Shown: piece after piece, positions 1-11,667 of the stretch | Position numbering within the stretch: position 1 is the first letter of the stretch | Layout: the number at the start of each line of letters is the position of its first letter | From: Maratus speciosus | Taxonomy: Eukaryota > Arthropoda > Arachnida > Araneae > Salticidae | Length of the DNA: 64,000 bases | Direction: 5' to 3' | Assembly: GCA_963932465.1 (NCBI GenBank) | Contig: OZ010787.1 | Span: 16,695,936 to 16,759,935, forward strand | Notes under the pieces: generated by a model | What the model was told of the DNA's origin: nothing | The model's database searches: none | The model's input: only the letters and a program-made list of their open reading frames with translations | Made by a program: the position numbers and the translations under genes

Positions 1-1
1 C

Positions 2-971
2 TCTAATCATCCACTTGAGCTTCTGTATGCAGATTTGTGGGGTCCATGCCGTATTGAAGGAAGAGGTGGCGAACGTTACTTTTTGTCGATTATTGATGAC
101 TTTTCCCGCCGTGTGTCAGTTTATCCGTTAAAATTGAAATCCGACACGTTTGATGTCGTTAGAAAGCATATTATACAGGCAGAAACATACCTAAATAGGA
201 AAGTCAAGAGCTTTCGGACTGATAACGGTGGGGAGTTTGACAACATTCCTTTTACGCGTTTTTTTTTATGAAAAGGGTATTTGCCACGAGTTCACGAATT
301 CGTACACGCCACAGCAAAATGGCGTTGCAGAACGTTTCATGGCTACGGCAGCAGACGGGATTAGAACATTACTAATTGACAGTAATTTAGACCCAAAATT
401 CTGGCCAGAGGCCTTAAAATACTTTGTATAGAGCTGGAATAGAATCTGTCTAAAACTTCTGGGGAAAACGCCTTTCGAACTTTATGGTAATAGAAAGCCA
501 TCTGTCCGGCATTTAAAGCCGTTTGGTACGGAAGCGTATGTTAAAATTCCAAAGCAAAGGTCGTGGAAACTGGAAGCACGTGCCAGAAAGGGATTTTTGG
601 TAGGGTACGCATTTCGTACACAGGGTTATAGAATTTGGATTCCAGAAACAGATGATATTGTTGAGTCTTCAAATGTGTATTTTAATGAATGTACGACTGG
701 GGTAAAACGCAGTGTAGCTGTACTGGGCACCGATGATTATGCCCTCTTCCCTCCCAAAGCTGAGGTTAATCGAGATGTTGCCGTTGAAGATGAACCTGAG
801 GCTATCCCAGGTCCTTCCGGCAGTTCTCAAGATTACCCGCTTGGGAGGGGGGAGGACAAGGATTCGGGGTCCAGTGACACTATTCAGCCAACTATTCTTA
901 AAGATGTTTGTTGGCTTAGAAAACCTGTCATGCGTAGAAAAAAAAGATCGTATAGACATCTATTACTATGA
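2..971 (+). pseudogene. Copia pol fragment: integrase core, broken
   Basis: This is the integrase section of a Ty1/Copia polyprotein, entering from outside the window. Integrase inserts element cDNA into the host chromosome. The three catalytic acidic residues are visible: D in YADLWGP, D in FRTDNGGEF and E in QQNGVAER, in the usual order and spacing. The reading frame is broken. It shifts in the T-run near 262-270, meets a TAG at 429-431, then runs on in that frame through the C-terminal part (GYRIWIPETDDIVESSNVYF) and a polar linker. It shifts again in an A-run near 938-946. The family is recognised from established Copia motifs. The copy cannot make a full protein and is clearly a relic. 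Confidence 0.9.
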
Positions 972-2010
972 ATTGGGTAAAAACGACAGGTTACGTTCTT
1001 TAAACGAAGTAAAGAAATACTGAGAAGAAAACAATATTCTATTTAAGCCTGAAATCTTTGATTTTACACAGTCCAATTCTTATTCTGATGTAGTCCCCAT
1101 TCCTGAAGAATCCTCTCCTTCTGATAGTGAAGATGACAATTCTAGCGAGTCGAGTTTTTCACATATATCCGCATGACTAGCTAACAATAGTGAAACTCCC
1201 AGAACATTTAAACAGGCATGCAGATCAGAACAGAGCTCGATCTGGTGGGAAGCAATGAAGCTCGAAATGAAGGTTATGAGAGACCGTGGAGTTTGGCATT
1301 TGGAAGAATTACCGGTACATGTCACTCCAGTAGGTTGCCGGTGGGTTTACACGACGAAACGGGATGAATTTGGACGGATCGCCAGGCACAAGGCTAGACT
1401 TGTTGCCCAAGAGTTCAAACAAGTAAAGGGAGAGTCTTACGAAGAGACTTTTAGCCCTGTTGTGAACTTTGGCGTTATCCGATTCTTTTTCTCCCTTCTT
1501 GTTTCGTGTAGCGGGTGGTCACACACTCAGTGTGATGTGACCTGCGCCTACCTGTATGCACCACTGAGTGAGGACGTTTATATGAACCAACCTCCCGGAT
1601 TCTCAGAACCTGGAAAAGAGCATTTATATTGCAAACTAGATCGCGCTTTGTATGGTTTACATCAAAGTGGGAGAGAGTGATTCATGGAAATTCATAAAGC
1701 TCTACTACAGATTGGTTTTAAGAAATTTTCAACATGTAATTGTGTTTATATTTTTAATTCTAATATTTTATTACTATTGTATGTGGACGACATAGTGATC
1801 TTTGGAAAAACTCAAAAGCTTATAGATAACATCTTAAAGAAATTAAAAGAAAGATTTGATATAAAGGAACTGGGTAGAACTAGAAAGCTATTAGGTGTTG
1901 AATTTGAAGATACTCAATCAGGAGTTATCATACACCAGCAAAACTACATTCAAGATGTATGTAATAGATTTAGTTCTTTTGAAATTCCAGTCTCATCATT
2001 GCAACTTAAC
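972..2010 (+). pseudogene. Copia pol fragment: reverse transcriptase, broken
   Basis: This continues the Copia polyprotein into the reverse transcriptase, which copies element RNA into cDNA. Diagnostic stretches are WWEAMKLEM, RARLVAQ-like HKARLVAQEF, QCDVTCAYLYAPL, MNQPPGF, KLDRALYGLHQS and the catalytic box LLYVDDIVIFG. One frame carries TGA stops at 1021-1023, 1174-1176 and 1678-1680; the last replaces the tryptophan normally found after the GLxQSxR motif. Similarity fades after the palm-domain text near 2010, so the RNase H domain expected next is missing. The order integrase then RT is the Copia arrangement and excludes Gypsy and BEL/Pao. Confidence 0.9.
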
Positions 2011-2405
2011 TTACCTTTTTACTTCATTTCCGGACTTTATCTATCAGTTTTACATAATGTATTAGTCCTGTAACGTCAATAGCTATCTCTATCTTTTTCC
2101 GTTCACGGACTCCATTTTCTTTGCAACCTACATTGGCAAAACCACGTTTCAAAGGGATTACGTATTTCCGTAACGATATTTTTCCCGTCAGATGGTGACT
2201 GACAATATCGTATCTATTATCGAATCTATCATCGAATCTAGCTTTTGCATCGATTCGATGCCGTTCTGTGATTGGCCCATTTCGTGGTCTCTGCTCCGAA
2301 ACGTCGATTTCAATCCTAGCCATTTCATATAAATAAATGATCCGGACATCGTTAGTTTGCATTTTTATCTTCCTTTAAATGGAAATAACTTTTCTAGACA
2401 CTGAA
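2011..2405. other. Segment between Copia RT and LTR; no identifiable gene
   Basis: RNase H should be here but is not recognisable. The minus strand has a 112-codon ORF (2024-2362) with no family I recognise. Its stop is followed within 10 bases by a strong donor-like site, AAGGTAAGT. The plus strand near 2265-2350 has promoter-like elements (ATTGG, then CATATAAATA), which may be chance. Confidence 0.35.
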
Positions 2406-2690
2406 TGTTGGCTTGTCCAACATTCTGGAAGTATTAATTAACATACTTGTTATTTTATTTTAACTATGAGTTTATTTTTAAATAGTTGTAAATCTTAAAG
2501 TAATGTCTAAAAAATATGTCTTCAAGCCTTCTGCAAACCGCCATTTTTATGGCGTGTCTTTATATGTACAAGAGCGACTGCTGTGTTAATCTTCATATTG
2601 ATTACTTGCTGTATCATCATCTTGTGTCATCGAAGTAAAATAAACGTTCTTCGTTAACTTTACTATTATGCATTTTGTTTTATTATCCTA
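2406..2690 (+). mobile_element. Probable Copia LTR (3' end approximate)
   Basis: It begins TGTTGG with a short palindrome (TGTTGGCTTGTCCAACA) typical of Copia LTR starts. A TATA-like TTTATATG lies at about 2559-2566 and AATAAA at 2639-2644, in correct LTR order. The 3' edge is not defined because no second copy is in the window. Confidence 0.45.
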
Positions 2691-2838
2691 GTTAAGAGAT
2701 CATTTTTCATATATGCTCATTTAAATATTTCACTTCCAATATGTCCTATTTACCAGCCTTTTACCTCCACTGGGCTTTTCTGCATGTTTAAATAGACTGT
2801 TACGTATATAAACCACACAGGTTATATTACGTCCAAGA

Positions 2839-3433
2839 AGGCTGAGATTGCAAGCAAGCGCTTCTAATACGATGAGAAATGCGTCAGAAAAGCGAAACTT
2901 GTTTATACAACAGATTTTACAAAGTAGACCGCCGCCTGAGAAAGATGCTGGAAATCACAGGCATCTGGCTTTTAGCTCGACCACAAAACACGATAAATAC
3001 ATGCTTCCCATAAGATCTGTTCATTTTTACTTTTTTTATTGTTAATACATATTCAACGTTCACGTATTAATAGAGATAAAAATTTCTTATCAATGTGGCG
3101 CGCGAAAATCCGATGAAATTAAATGCAGACCTTGATACTAGCAGATGTGCCATTTAATTCTTATTTATTTCTTTGCACTGGAAGCGGTAACTGACAGATA
3201 AGGAAAAGGGAAAAAGAAATGAATCTTTGCGGCTGGAAATAAAGATGTTTTTAGAAAGAAGAAAGAAAGCCTTTTAATAAAAGCTGAATGGTTTTGAGAA
3301 ATGAATTTAATTACATATTTCAGCATAAGAAAGAGGGGGGGAGGATAATGTGATCTAAAAGTAAGAAAGTTGTGTTTTAAATTAATTTTGAATAAAAATT
3401 ATAGCTATGGGACAGAATCGCTGTCACATAACT
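2839..3433 (+). repeat. 595-bp direct repeat, copy A
   Basis: It is almost identical to 11073-11667, with only a handful of substitutions and 1-bp indels; homology starts at AGGCTGAG and ends at CATAACT in both. It contains a 65-codon ORF of no recognised family. The ends are not TG...CA, and no target-site duplication or primer-binding site is visible. It could be an atypical terminal repeat, a duplicated segment or two separate insertions. Confidence 0.85.
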
Positions 3434-6400
3434 CACCCCGACCACAGAAGAAAGCTGAAACGTGTACGTTGCAGCTTTATATCTACATAAAATCCTTTGT
3501 CCACCTTCGCACATACAGAGTATACAATCTATATAGAAATATAAAAAAAATTTTGTATCCAATAACAGAAAAATGTTTGAACCTGTTTCTCTAAAATGCT
3601 ATTAGAGCATCATTTCCAGTAATTTAACTAATAACATAAAAAGGTAGTATATAAACATATTTGCTTGCTTTCACATAATTCAAAATAATAATATTTATTC
3701 ATGACTGAGCGCTCATATTTAAAACAAATCTTATTTATCAATTCAATATGCCACAAGAGAAAAAAAAATGTGCCACATTTGACGAAGAGTTAGGATCCTA
3801 TGCTTTTTATGTGGCTGTTTGTGGCGCTGGTACCAGCTTTTTTGTTGTGTCATGATTCCAAAGAGAAGCATTTACATTAGACATATTTTATAACTTCTCA
3901 GAATGTGATCTTACAATGAGATCATAATTTCATACGAAATGCAAGCAAATTAAAACAAAACACACCAATAAGAACTTTTTTTTAAATGAAACAAAGAAAA
4001 GTATTGTATGTATATATATAAAATACAAGTTAAAATGTACTGTATTTTACACTAAAGATGAATCGTATATGAAAAGAAAAATTTGTGCACAAGGCACAGG
4101 ACTACCAAAAAGGGGTGCATGTAGTACGCTGGCAAACAGGTGTAGCCCTAAATCTTGTGGAGACCACAAGTATTATGGCGTCAGCTTAGGGCTTCTGCCT
4201 TAAATAACAAGAGTATATTTTTTTTTAGATACCTGCACTATAACTAAGCTCCCGCTGTAACAAGAAGTCAAAGTATAATATAATTTAGCATTTGATAAAT
4301 TTACACACTGCCGTCCTGTATTTCTGTGTAATAATTAAAATGTCCCATCTTGTGTTCAAGATTCTGCATGATATGAAGTGCCTGTGTAATCACTAGAGTA
4401 ATTTTTTTTTTTTTACTCCTTGCAAGAATATGAATTTTAAAAAAAAGTAAGAAAAATGTATCTAAATGTTATATAATGTAACAAGATACCTTACTCGATC
4501 TGCCACTTTCAAGTAAGAAGTATCTAAGCAAAGTGTTAAAATGTAACATGTTAAAAATAAACAAATTCGAAATGTATGTGTAGTTTAGTATGTCATGTGA
4601 CGGATAACTCCTTGTAACTTTAAAATCTTTGTACATAGACAAAGTGATGTTGTCATTGATATATTATGACATTATGCAAACACAAAAAAAAAACTGTTAA
4701 AAAGAAGTATTTTAATATTGAAACATGGTGTAAAATTTAAAAGCTAGGAAAGTAAAGGAGAAACTGTAAGTGTGTGGAGGGCGGGGGAGCAAAACTCCCA
4801 AACTCATGAACTACTTGTAATGCAACACATGAACAAAAGTGTATGCAAGCATACACAACGTGTAAGTAAACACATGAACAAATTGTATAATATCACATGA
4901 ACTCTATGTATTAATGTCTCAATGAACAAAAATTGTAATGTAATTGCCAACAAAATAAACAGACAGTATATGTGTAATAACCCAAGACACTTACAACGAG
5001 TGAGATTCAATTACATAATTAATGAGTTATCATCAAAATGTAGTGAATAAGGGTTAAAAAACAAATGAACTACTTGTAATGTGTGTGTGAACCCTGGTTA
5101 AACTCTAAACCAGCCAGTGTGTATTACTCAATGAACTACTTGTAAGAAAAAAAAACAAAAAGAAATACTGCCGAATAAATCATTAGCAAAGTACAATGTG
5201 TAAAAGCAAATGAACAAAATATGTAAATCAACACATGAACTAGTGTAATGTATGTATATGGATGCGCAAAATGTATTCTAAATAAGCAAATGTTGTGCAA
5301 CATAAACAAATATGCAACACATGAACTGCTTGTAAAAATGACTTAATGGTTAACTAAGGGTTAAAATTAAAATAAAGTTGTATCTGTGCAAGTTATTACT
5401 GTATTAAGGTAACAAAAGTGTGTATAAAATGCACAAGTGCCCCGTAGATTGCGTAATTCTACGCTGAAAATGTAGAAGTTATGCCAAACCAAACATGTTC
5501 CAAGTAAAAAGAATGAAAGAGAAAGTAAAAATGCATAGAAAAAAAAAGCTATATTCTTCATGTCATATGAGTGTATGTATCCGTCACAAGACAACGTGAG
5601 ACTTTCACTCACTAATTAAAAAAATTTCAAATGAGAGAAAATGCCAAAGATTTAGTTTAATGACTCTATTTGAATAGCGTTAAAAAAAAAAAACTAAAGT
5701 GTACATAACAGCTAACATTATGCCATTGAATAAATTTTTCGAAAAAAACAACATGTAAGGATATCAAATGTCATGTCAGATAAAATAAAATTACCGTATG
5801 TTATAAATAAAATAGCAACAAGTCACCAGCTTTGCGTAAACAATGAAATTAAACAGTAGATTAACTGTATGTGTAAAATTGTACAGCCAATTACTTATAT
5901 CCTGCATAAAAATTTTAGATGTATGTGCAAACCCTGTACAATAGTTAAATTGTGTCATAATTTCTGCAAAACTTTTAAATACATCATCCAAAAACATCCT
6001 ACCAAGTATATTAAAAAAAAATTAAAAACTGTATTTTACTGTGTGTAGTGTAAATAGAGACCTTACTTTATATGCCACTTACAAGCAAGGAGTCTATAAC
6101 AAAAGTGTTAAAAAAAAACTGTTACAGGTTAATTGCCGCAAACTGAATGTGTCAAGTAAAAATGTCATGTGAAGGATAATTTCATGTAAATCTAAAAATA
6201 AAATCTGTGTAATTAAGAAAGTGATGGTATCATTAGCAAGTTATGACATTACCCAAACTGAAAAAAAATTAGTATATAGAGGGTAAGTGAGAAAAACAAA
6301 AAAAAAACTGTAGTGTAAAACGAAAACCTGACATAAGATGTAGAAGTAAAAAAATAACGGTACGTGTGTACAAACACAAAACTCCAAAATCCTTCTTGTG

Positions 6401-7505
6401 AATGTGATTTCAATTACATAATTAATGAATTAATATCACTAGATTATATAATGATACAGAGTTTTGCTTGACACCATGAACTAAGTGTATAAACATATGA
6501 ACAAAGTGTGAAAGTTTTAGATTATCTCAATGAACAAAGTGGGACAAACTCATGAACAATGTATGATAAAATATTAATGAACAAAGTGTATTCTCACATG
6601 AACTAAAATTGTGTAAATATACCCATGAACTAAAATAGACTCACATGAACTAAATGTAATCTCACATGAACAAAATTGTGTAATTATTCTCATGAACTAA
6701 TGTGTGTTTTCACATGAACTAAATTGTGTAACTAATCTCATAAACTAATGTGTGATTTCACATGAACTAATTGGGTAAATAATCTCATGAACTAATGTGT
6801 GATTTCACATGAACTAATTGTGTATCTATCTAAAACTTAAGTGCAGCACATGAACTAATGTTGTCAAAAAAAAATTTTAAAAAAGTACCGTCAATTTTTA
6901 AAATAAATGTTAAGTAAGATACAAAATAGAAAATGTTATTAAATTATATTGTGAAAATGTAAATTCCAAAACCAAAACTGAATGTAAAGAGTGAAATGTG
7001 ATGTTTCCATCACTTGTATCTATCAAATTACTAAAGTAGAAAAAAAATCTAAAATCGTTTAAGTGTAACTGGTGAAAAAAAAAGAAGACACATCTGTACA
7101 GTGTTTGTGTGTACACCTGTACTACCAAAACCTTTACAAGCGAGAATAAAAAAACTGATGACCTGCATCAATGTATTTTACTCTCCCATACAATCTTTCA
7201 ATCATCCGACCATTCCTGCAGTAATAATCGAATGACAAAAAGGTATACCTAAAAGTACACACATAATTTCTAAAAAAAAATATTTAAATTTGCAGTTAAG
7301 TGTTAACTGCGAAATAAATTATCACTAATGCCATATGGTGAAGTATTAAGATGTACATAAATGTCTAAAAGAGTGAAATGTTTTTTTTCTTTAAATGAAT
7401 TTTTTTTTTTTTTAAGAATCCTTCACAATACAAAATGCAGCAAGAGAAAAAAAATTTATCTTGTAAAGAGGTCTTTTTTTTTATATCTATATAAAAAAAA
7501 TGTGT
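3434..7505. repeat. AT-rich degenerate repeat field with CATGAACTA motif
   Basis: No credible gene lies here. About two dozen copies of an ATGAACTA/ATGAACAA word followed by TGTAA or GTGTAA occur, densest at 6470-6860, where the spacing is about 20-60 bp. A longer unit is also duplicated in diverged form: 4485-4800 matches 6055-6300, sharing a CTTAC...TGCCACTT...AAGTGTTAAAA stretch and a TGTCATGTGA.GGATAA stretch about 1.57 kb apart. A GC-richer hairpin island lies at 4085-4205. Confidence 0.6.
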
Positions 7506-8591
7506 TCAATGAAATGAATTGCAGTTGTGTAAGGTTTCTCGTTGCTCTTTTATATATCTCTTTACAGTAGGACATCTATGTGAGAAAGCTGTATGGAAAA
7601 CATTAAATTTTGTGTTGTTTACCTCATTACATCTAATGCAATTAATGCATTTTGGGCTGTTTGAACAATGAGGATCTTTATGTGATAAAGCACATACAGG
7701 ACACCTAATTTTATCTGTGGATGATTTTGCCTGATGAAGAAGATTTTGACATGTAAAACATCTTTTTACTGAAACGTATCTTTTTACAGGGTAACCAGTA
7801 GACTCAATTTTGATTTCGCCATGAATAATTAACCTTTTAGCTATCTTTGGAGGCATTAGAAATATCCAATTAAATAACTCAACATATTTCATCTTATATT
7901 TTTGTTGAAATTTATTAGGTGTGGATATACCAGTTAAGTCAGAAATTGCCAAAAGAATATCAGGAATATTAAAATTTTCTGGCAACTGACAAATTATAAC
8001 TGAAATTGGCTTCAAATCATGCCTAAAAGGGGACGAAAAGTTACTATTTATAGGAGAAGTGGTAACATCTTGTTGTGGGCATTTCAAATCAGAAATAATA
8101 TTTGAGTTATGCTGCAAGGAATTTTCAGTCAGACTGTTGATTTCACAATTATCTATTTGTGTTGTTTCAATCCGCTTAGGTGATAGTATTTCGCTGTATG
8201 CCTCGGATGTGCTTTGATTTTGATAAGACGTCTCATTAATTTCAACTTTATGTTTCTCTTTCACTGTGAGTGCGTGCAATCTTTCTAAAATTTTTGTATT
8301 AACAATTTGTAAACATTTGTTCTTATTCTGCAACCTAACATAATCATCTTTTATAACCTGAAAAAAATTACCCAACATTTGAAATTCCCATAAAAATTTC
8401 TTATGCATAGAAGATATATTTTCAACTAAAGTGTCATTGTTTTTACTACCAATTTGTTCCTGTAGTATAGGGAATTCTGTGTTTACCATTTCCGCAAATC
8501 TGTTAAGTGCTTCCTCAAACATGTACGGCAGAGAACATTTTAATTCAGCCATATATACTTCTAATTCTGGATGGCTATCGGCCTGTGACAT
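7506..8591 (-). CDS. Gag-like zinc-knuckle protein (LINE ORF1 type), intact
   Basis: This is an uninterrupted 361-residue ORF. Residues 1-115 are mostly helical and charged, 120-190 a polar Ser/Asn-rich linker, and about 195-275 a conserved-looking fold (PISVIICQLPENFNIPDILL) that precedes the knuckles as in arthropod non-LTR ORF1 or gag-like proteins. Residues 278-340 hold the cysteine cluster: RCFTCQ, RCPVCALSHKDPHC, PKCINCIRC and HRCPTVKRY. Such proteins bind element RNA in a particle. The knuckles are atypical, with CX2C pairs kept but several CCHC histidine positions absent. No endonuclease or RT follows on the minus strand, where ORF2 would be expected. It is either an ORF1-only non-autonomous element or a captured gene. 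An ATG starts the ORF; an acceptor-like TGTCACAG overlaps it, so a spliced 5' exon is possible. Confidence 0.7.
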   Translation of the reverse strand: MSQADSHPELEVYMAELKCSLPYMFEEALNRFAEMVNTEFPILQEQIGSKNNDTLVENISSMHKKFLWEFQMLGNFFQVIKDDYVRLQNKNKCLQIVNTKILERLHALTVKEKHKVEINETSYQNQSTSEAYSEILSPKRIETTQIDNCEINSLTENSLQHNSNIISDLKCPQQDVTTSPINSNFSSPFRHDLKPISVIICQLPENFNIPDILLAISDLTGISTPNKFQQKYKMKYVELFNWIFLMPPKIAKRLIIHGEIKIESTGYPVKRYVSVKRCFTCQNLLHQAKSSTDKIRCPVCALSHKDPHCSNSPKCINCIRCNEVNNTKFNVFHTAFSHRCPTVKRYIKEQRETLHNCNSFH

Positions 8592-11072
8592 TTTTCAAAA
8601 AGGTTGGAAAAAGTAGCCAAAGAAGAATTTTAAAAAAATATAAAAGATGGCACAATAATTTAAAATTTAGTTACTGTATTAGAGCAAAACAGCAAGAAAA
8701 AGAAAAATCAAAACAAATATTTTCTCTCCCTTTCTCTTTTTTTTTTTTTTTGAATGAGCAGATTAAAAGAGAAGAGAAAAAAATTGGAAGTTCTCAAAAA
8801 AAAATTCTGTCTATTTTAAAAGCATGCAGTATCTGAAATATTCATACAGTAAGAAAAATTTATAAACCCTCAGATATTATATAGAAAACAGCACAAAATC
8901 ACTGCAACATCTTCCAATAATATGCATGCAAAAATAATATTCACTTGTAAATGCTGAGTAAAAGCAAAAAAATAAATAAAAAACTATCAAATAATAGCCA
9001 AGAAAATTTTATAAGGCACCCTTTGGAAACGAGGGCAATAAATGTTAATATGCCTAGCCTATCACAAACACATTTTAACTAAATGACATTTTATTTTCTG
9101 TATGGAAAACAATTAATCACCTAAATATCAATATAAAATAAATATGCACTGCAATACTGAATTTAAAAAAACTTACCTTTCAAAATAAAGCAAGAAAAGG
9201 GAAGACAAAAATTATAAGTCACAAATAAAACATTTAAAATATAATGCTTAAATTTCGTAAGCTTCTCTGTGCATGCTAACAAATATACTGAATAGTAAGA
9301 CGTCATCATTTTATATCTATATATATATATATATTTTTTTTTTACCCAAACAGCATGAAAAGGGAAATTGATAAATCATAATGCATACCTACAGATAAAA
9401 AAAAAAGCAAAAAATAATAACTAATTTACTGTATTTATTACAATTAAAGTTTAAAAGAAACACTTCAATTTTCCGTGTTCATGCTTTTGCAGTGAAAACT
9501 ATACACTTTTTTTATTTAATCTATATTGTTAGCTGTAGAATTTTTTGTTGTTTTAGTCGCAGACATACGGTGGTACATTTCTGTACGTTTTCGCATTTTT
9601 TTTTTATATATAACTTCACGTTTTCCTTTTTTTTTTATCAGGTGTACCACTTTTACTATTGCGAACATATTGGCACTGATTTTTTTACAAGCAAAGATGG
9701 CAGAAACCAGCAACAAACAAAAATCAATCTGATGCAAATTTGATGATGAAAACTGAAGCAAATCTTTTTTTTTTTTATCTCATTTATGTACCAGAAGCGA
9801 ATAGTTATTTTGTTGATAGGTGAAGCACAGATTAAAAGAAAATTGTTCACATAATTTGAAATATATTCGGACGCACTAATTCTGTTGATATGCACTTTCT
9901 TTTCCTTTACAAAAAAATTTACATCTGATTAGAGCGTTTATGTGACATCTGTCAACACATATTTTTTTTAATTAATTTTCACTTGAAGACAACACATACT
10001 TGACGTAACACACGTAAATCATTGACGCAACACTTGGAAAAAAGAAAACTTTTTGAAGACACTTTCCTAAAAAATCGTAGCATAAGATTTAACGTACACC
10101 TTTGCCGCAATGCACGCGAACTTCTTACTTTTCCACATTCCACACAATAATCTCCAGGCACCGTTGAATGCACACGCACGTAAATGATAACACACTAGGT
10201 CACAATTTTCTGTCGAAAGGGGAAAGCAAAACGTCGACACAAACACACACAAGGCGAACCACTGAAGTCACGTTTTTTTTTCTATGATTAGTGACGATAC
10301 AAGATCCATTCGCCGACTAATTCTGATCATCTGGGGGAGGTGATGGTGAGCAGGAACGAAGAAACAACCGCACCAACATCAGAGGGGGGGAGGAGGCATA
10401 CAGGCAAAACAAGAGTGGCTCGAAGATGTCCAGCTGGTGAGCGAAGAAACACTAGAATGGGTTCCATCACTGTCCGTCGGAGAAAATCGCATCCATTCAT
10501 CGAGCGCAGGCTGTTATGAGTGCAGGATATGACGGCACACCAGGAAGGCACACTGTCCAGCATGGTTGAAAAATATCCAGTCCAAGAATTTGAAGAAAAT
10601 TACTGCAAGAGTACTTGAATGGGGTACTTGAATGATTTTAAGGGGGGGGGGGTGAATTTCTCTCTCTAACATGCATTTTTTTTTTTTTTTAACTAAGTTG
10701 GAGAAAAAATATAGGCGATGCGCCAAAATTATATAGCATTGATTTGAAGACCGGGTTCTAAATGCTAAAAAAAACTCCAACTCTGACTTTACTGGAAATT
10801 ACACTTTATTTAAAAAGATCATTTAAAAGGTGGTTCAGTTAAAGATGGGAGAGAGAGACCCCATAATACATGGGACGCCAAAGCGCCTTTTCTTTTAGAC
10901 AACTTTACATCTCGAAAGCTGAAACAGGAGTGCCGTTTTTGCACGAAGTCAAGAAATCTTGGCGTTGTACAGAATCGCCAATTTACAAACTTTTGGAGAC
11001 TGCGCGAAAATGAACAAAGGCTTTTGGCGATAAACATTACCACAAAAATGTGGTGACACAACCGGACGGATG
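8592..11072. other. AT-rich flank upstream of the gag-like ORF
   Basis: No recognisable gene lies here. On the minus strand a strong donor-like AAAGGTAAGT lies near 9170-9180, upstream of the gag-like ORF. 9980-10560 is richer in GC and CpG than its surroundings and could hold a promoter for minus-strand transcription. Homopolymer runs are frequent. Confidence 0.4.
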
Positions 11073-11667
11073 AGGCTGAGATTGCAAGCAAGCGCTTCTA
11101 ATACGATGAGAAATGCGTCAGAAAAGCGAAACTTGTTTATACAACAGATTTTACAAAGTAGACCGCCGCCTGAGAAAGATGCTGGAAATCACAGGCATCT
11201 GGCTTTTAGCTCGACCACAAAACACGATAAATACATGCTTCCCATAAGATCTGTTCATTTTTACTTTTTTTATTGTTAATACATATTCAACGTTCACGTA
11301 TTAATAGAGATAAAAATTTCTTATCAATGTGGCGCGCGAAAATCCGATGAAATTAAATGCAGACCTTGATACTAGCAGATGTGCCATTTAATTCTTATTT
11401 ATTTCTTTGCACTGGAAGCGGTAACTGACAGATAAGGAAAAGGGAAAAAGAAATGAATCTTTGCGGCAGGAAATAAAGATGTTTTTAGAAAGAAGAAAGA
11501 AAGCCTTTTAATAAAGCTGAATGGTTTTGAGAAATGAATTTAATTACATATTTCAGCATAAGAAAGAGGGGGGGGAGGATAATGTGATCTAAAAGTAAGA
11601 AAGTTATGTTTTAAATTAATTTTGAATAAAAATTATAGCTATGGGACAGAAACGCTGTCACATAACT
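11073..11667 (+). repeat. 595-bp direct repeat, copy B
   Basis: This is the second copy of 2839-3433, same orientation, about 8.23 kb downstream. Homology ends at CATAACT; the next bases differ. A short inverted match (GACTCTGATGG at about 11668 and CCATCAGAGTC at about 12135) suggests a ~470-bp insertion adjoining it. Confidence 0.85.

Noticed and set aside
1..2405. Intact Copia element
   Set aside because: Several stops and frameshifts, no RNase H, and no 5' LTR or gag in the window.
2848..3045. 65-codon ORF in the 595-bp repeat (and its 11070-11279 counterpart)
   Set aside because: It is conserved only because the whole repeat is duplicated; no family motif. Kept as part of the repeat.
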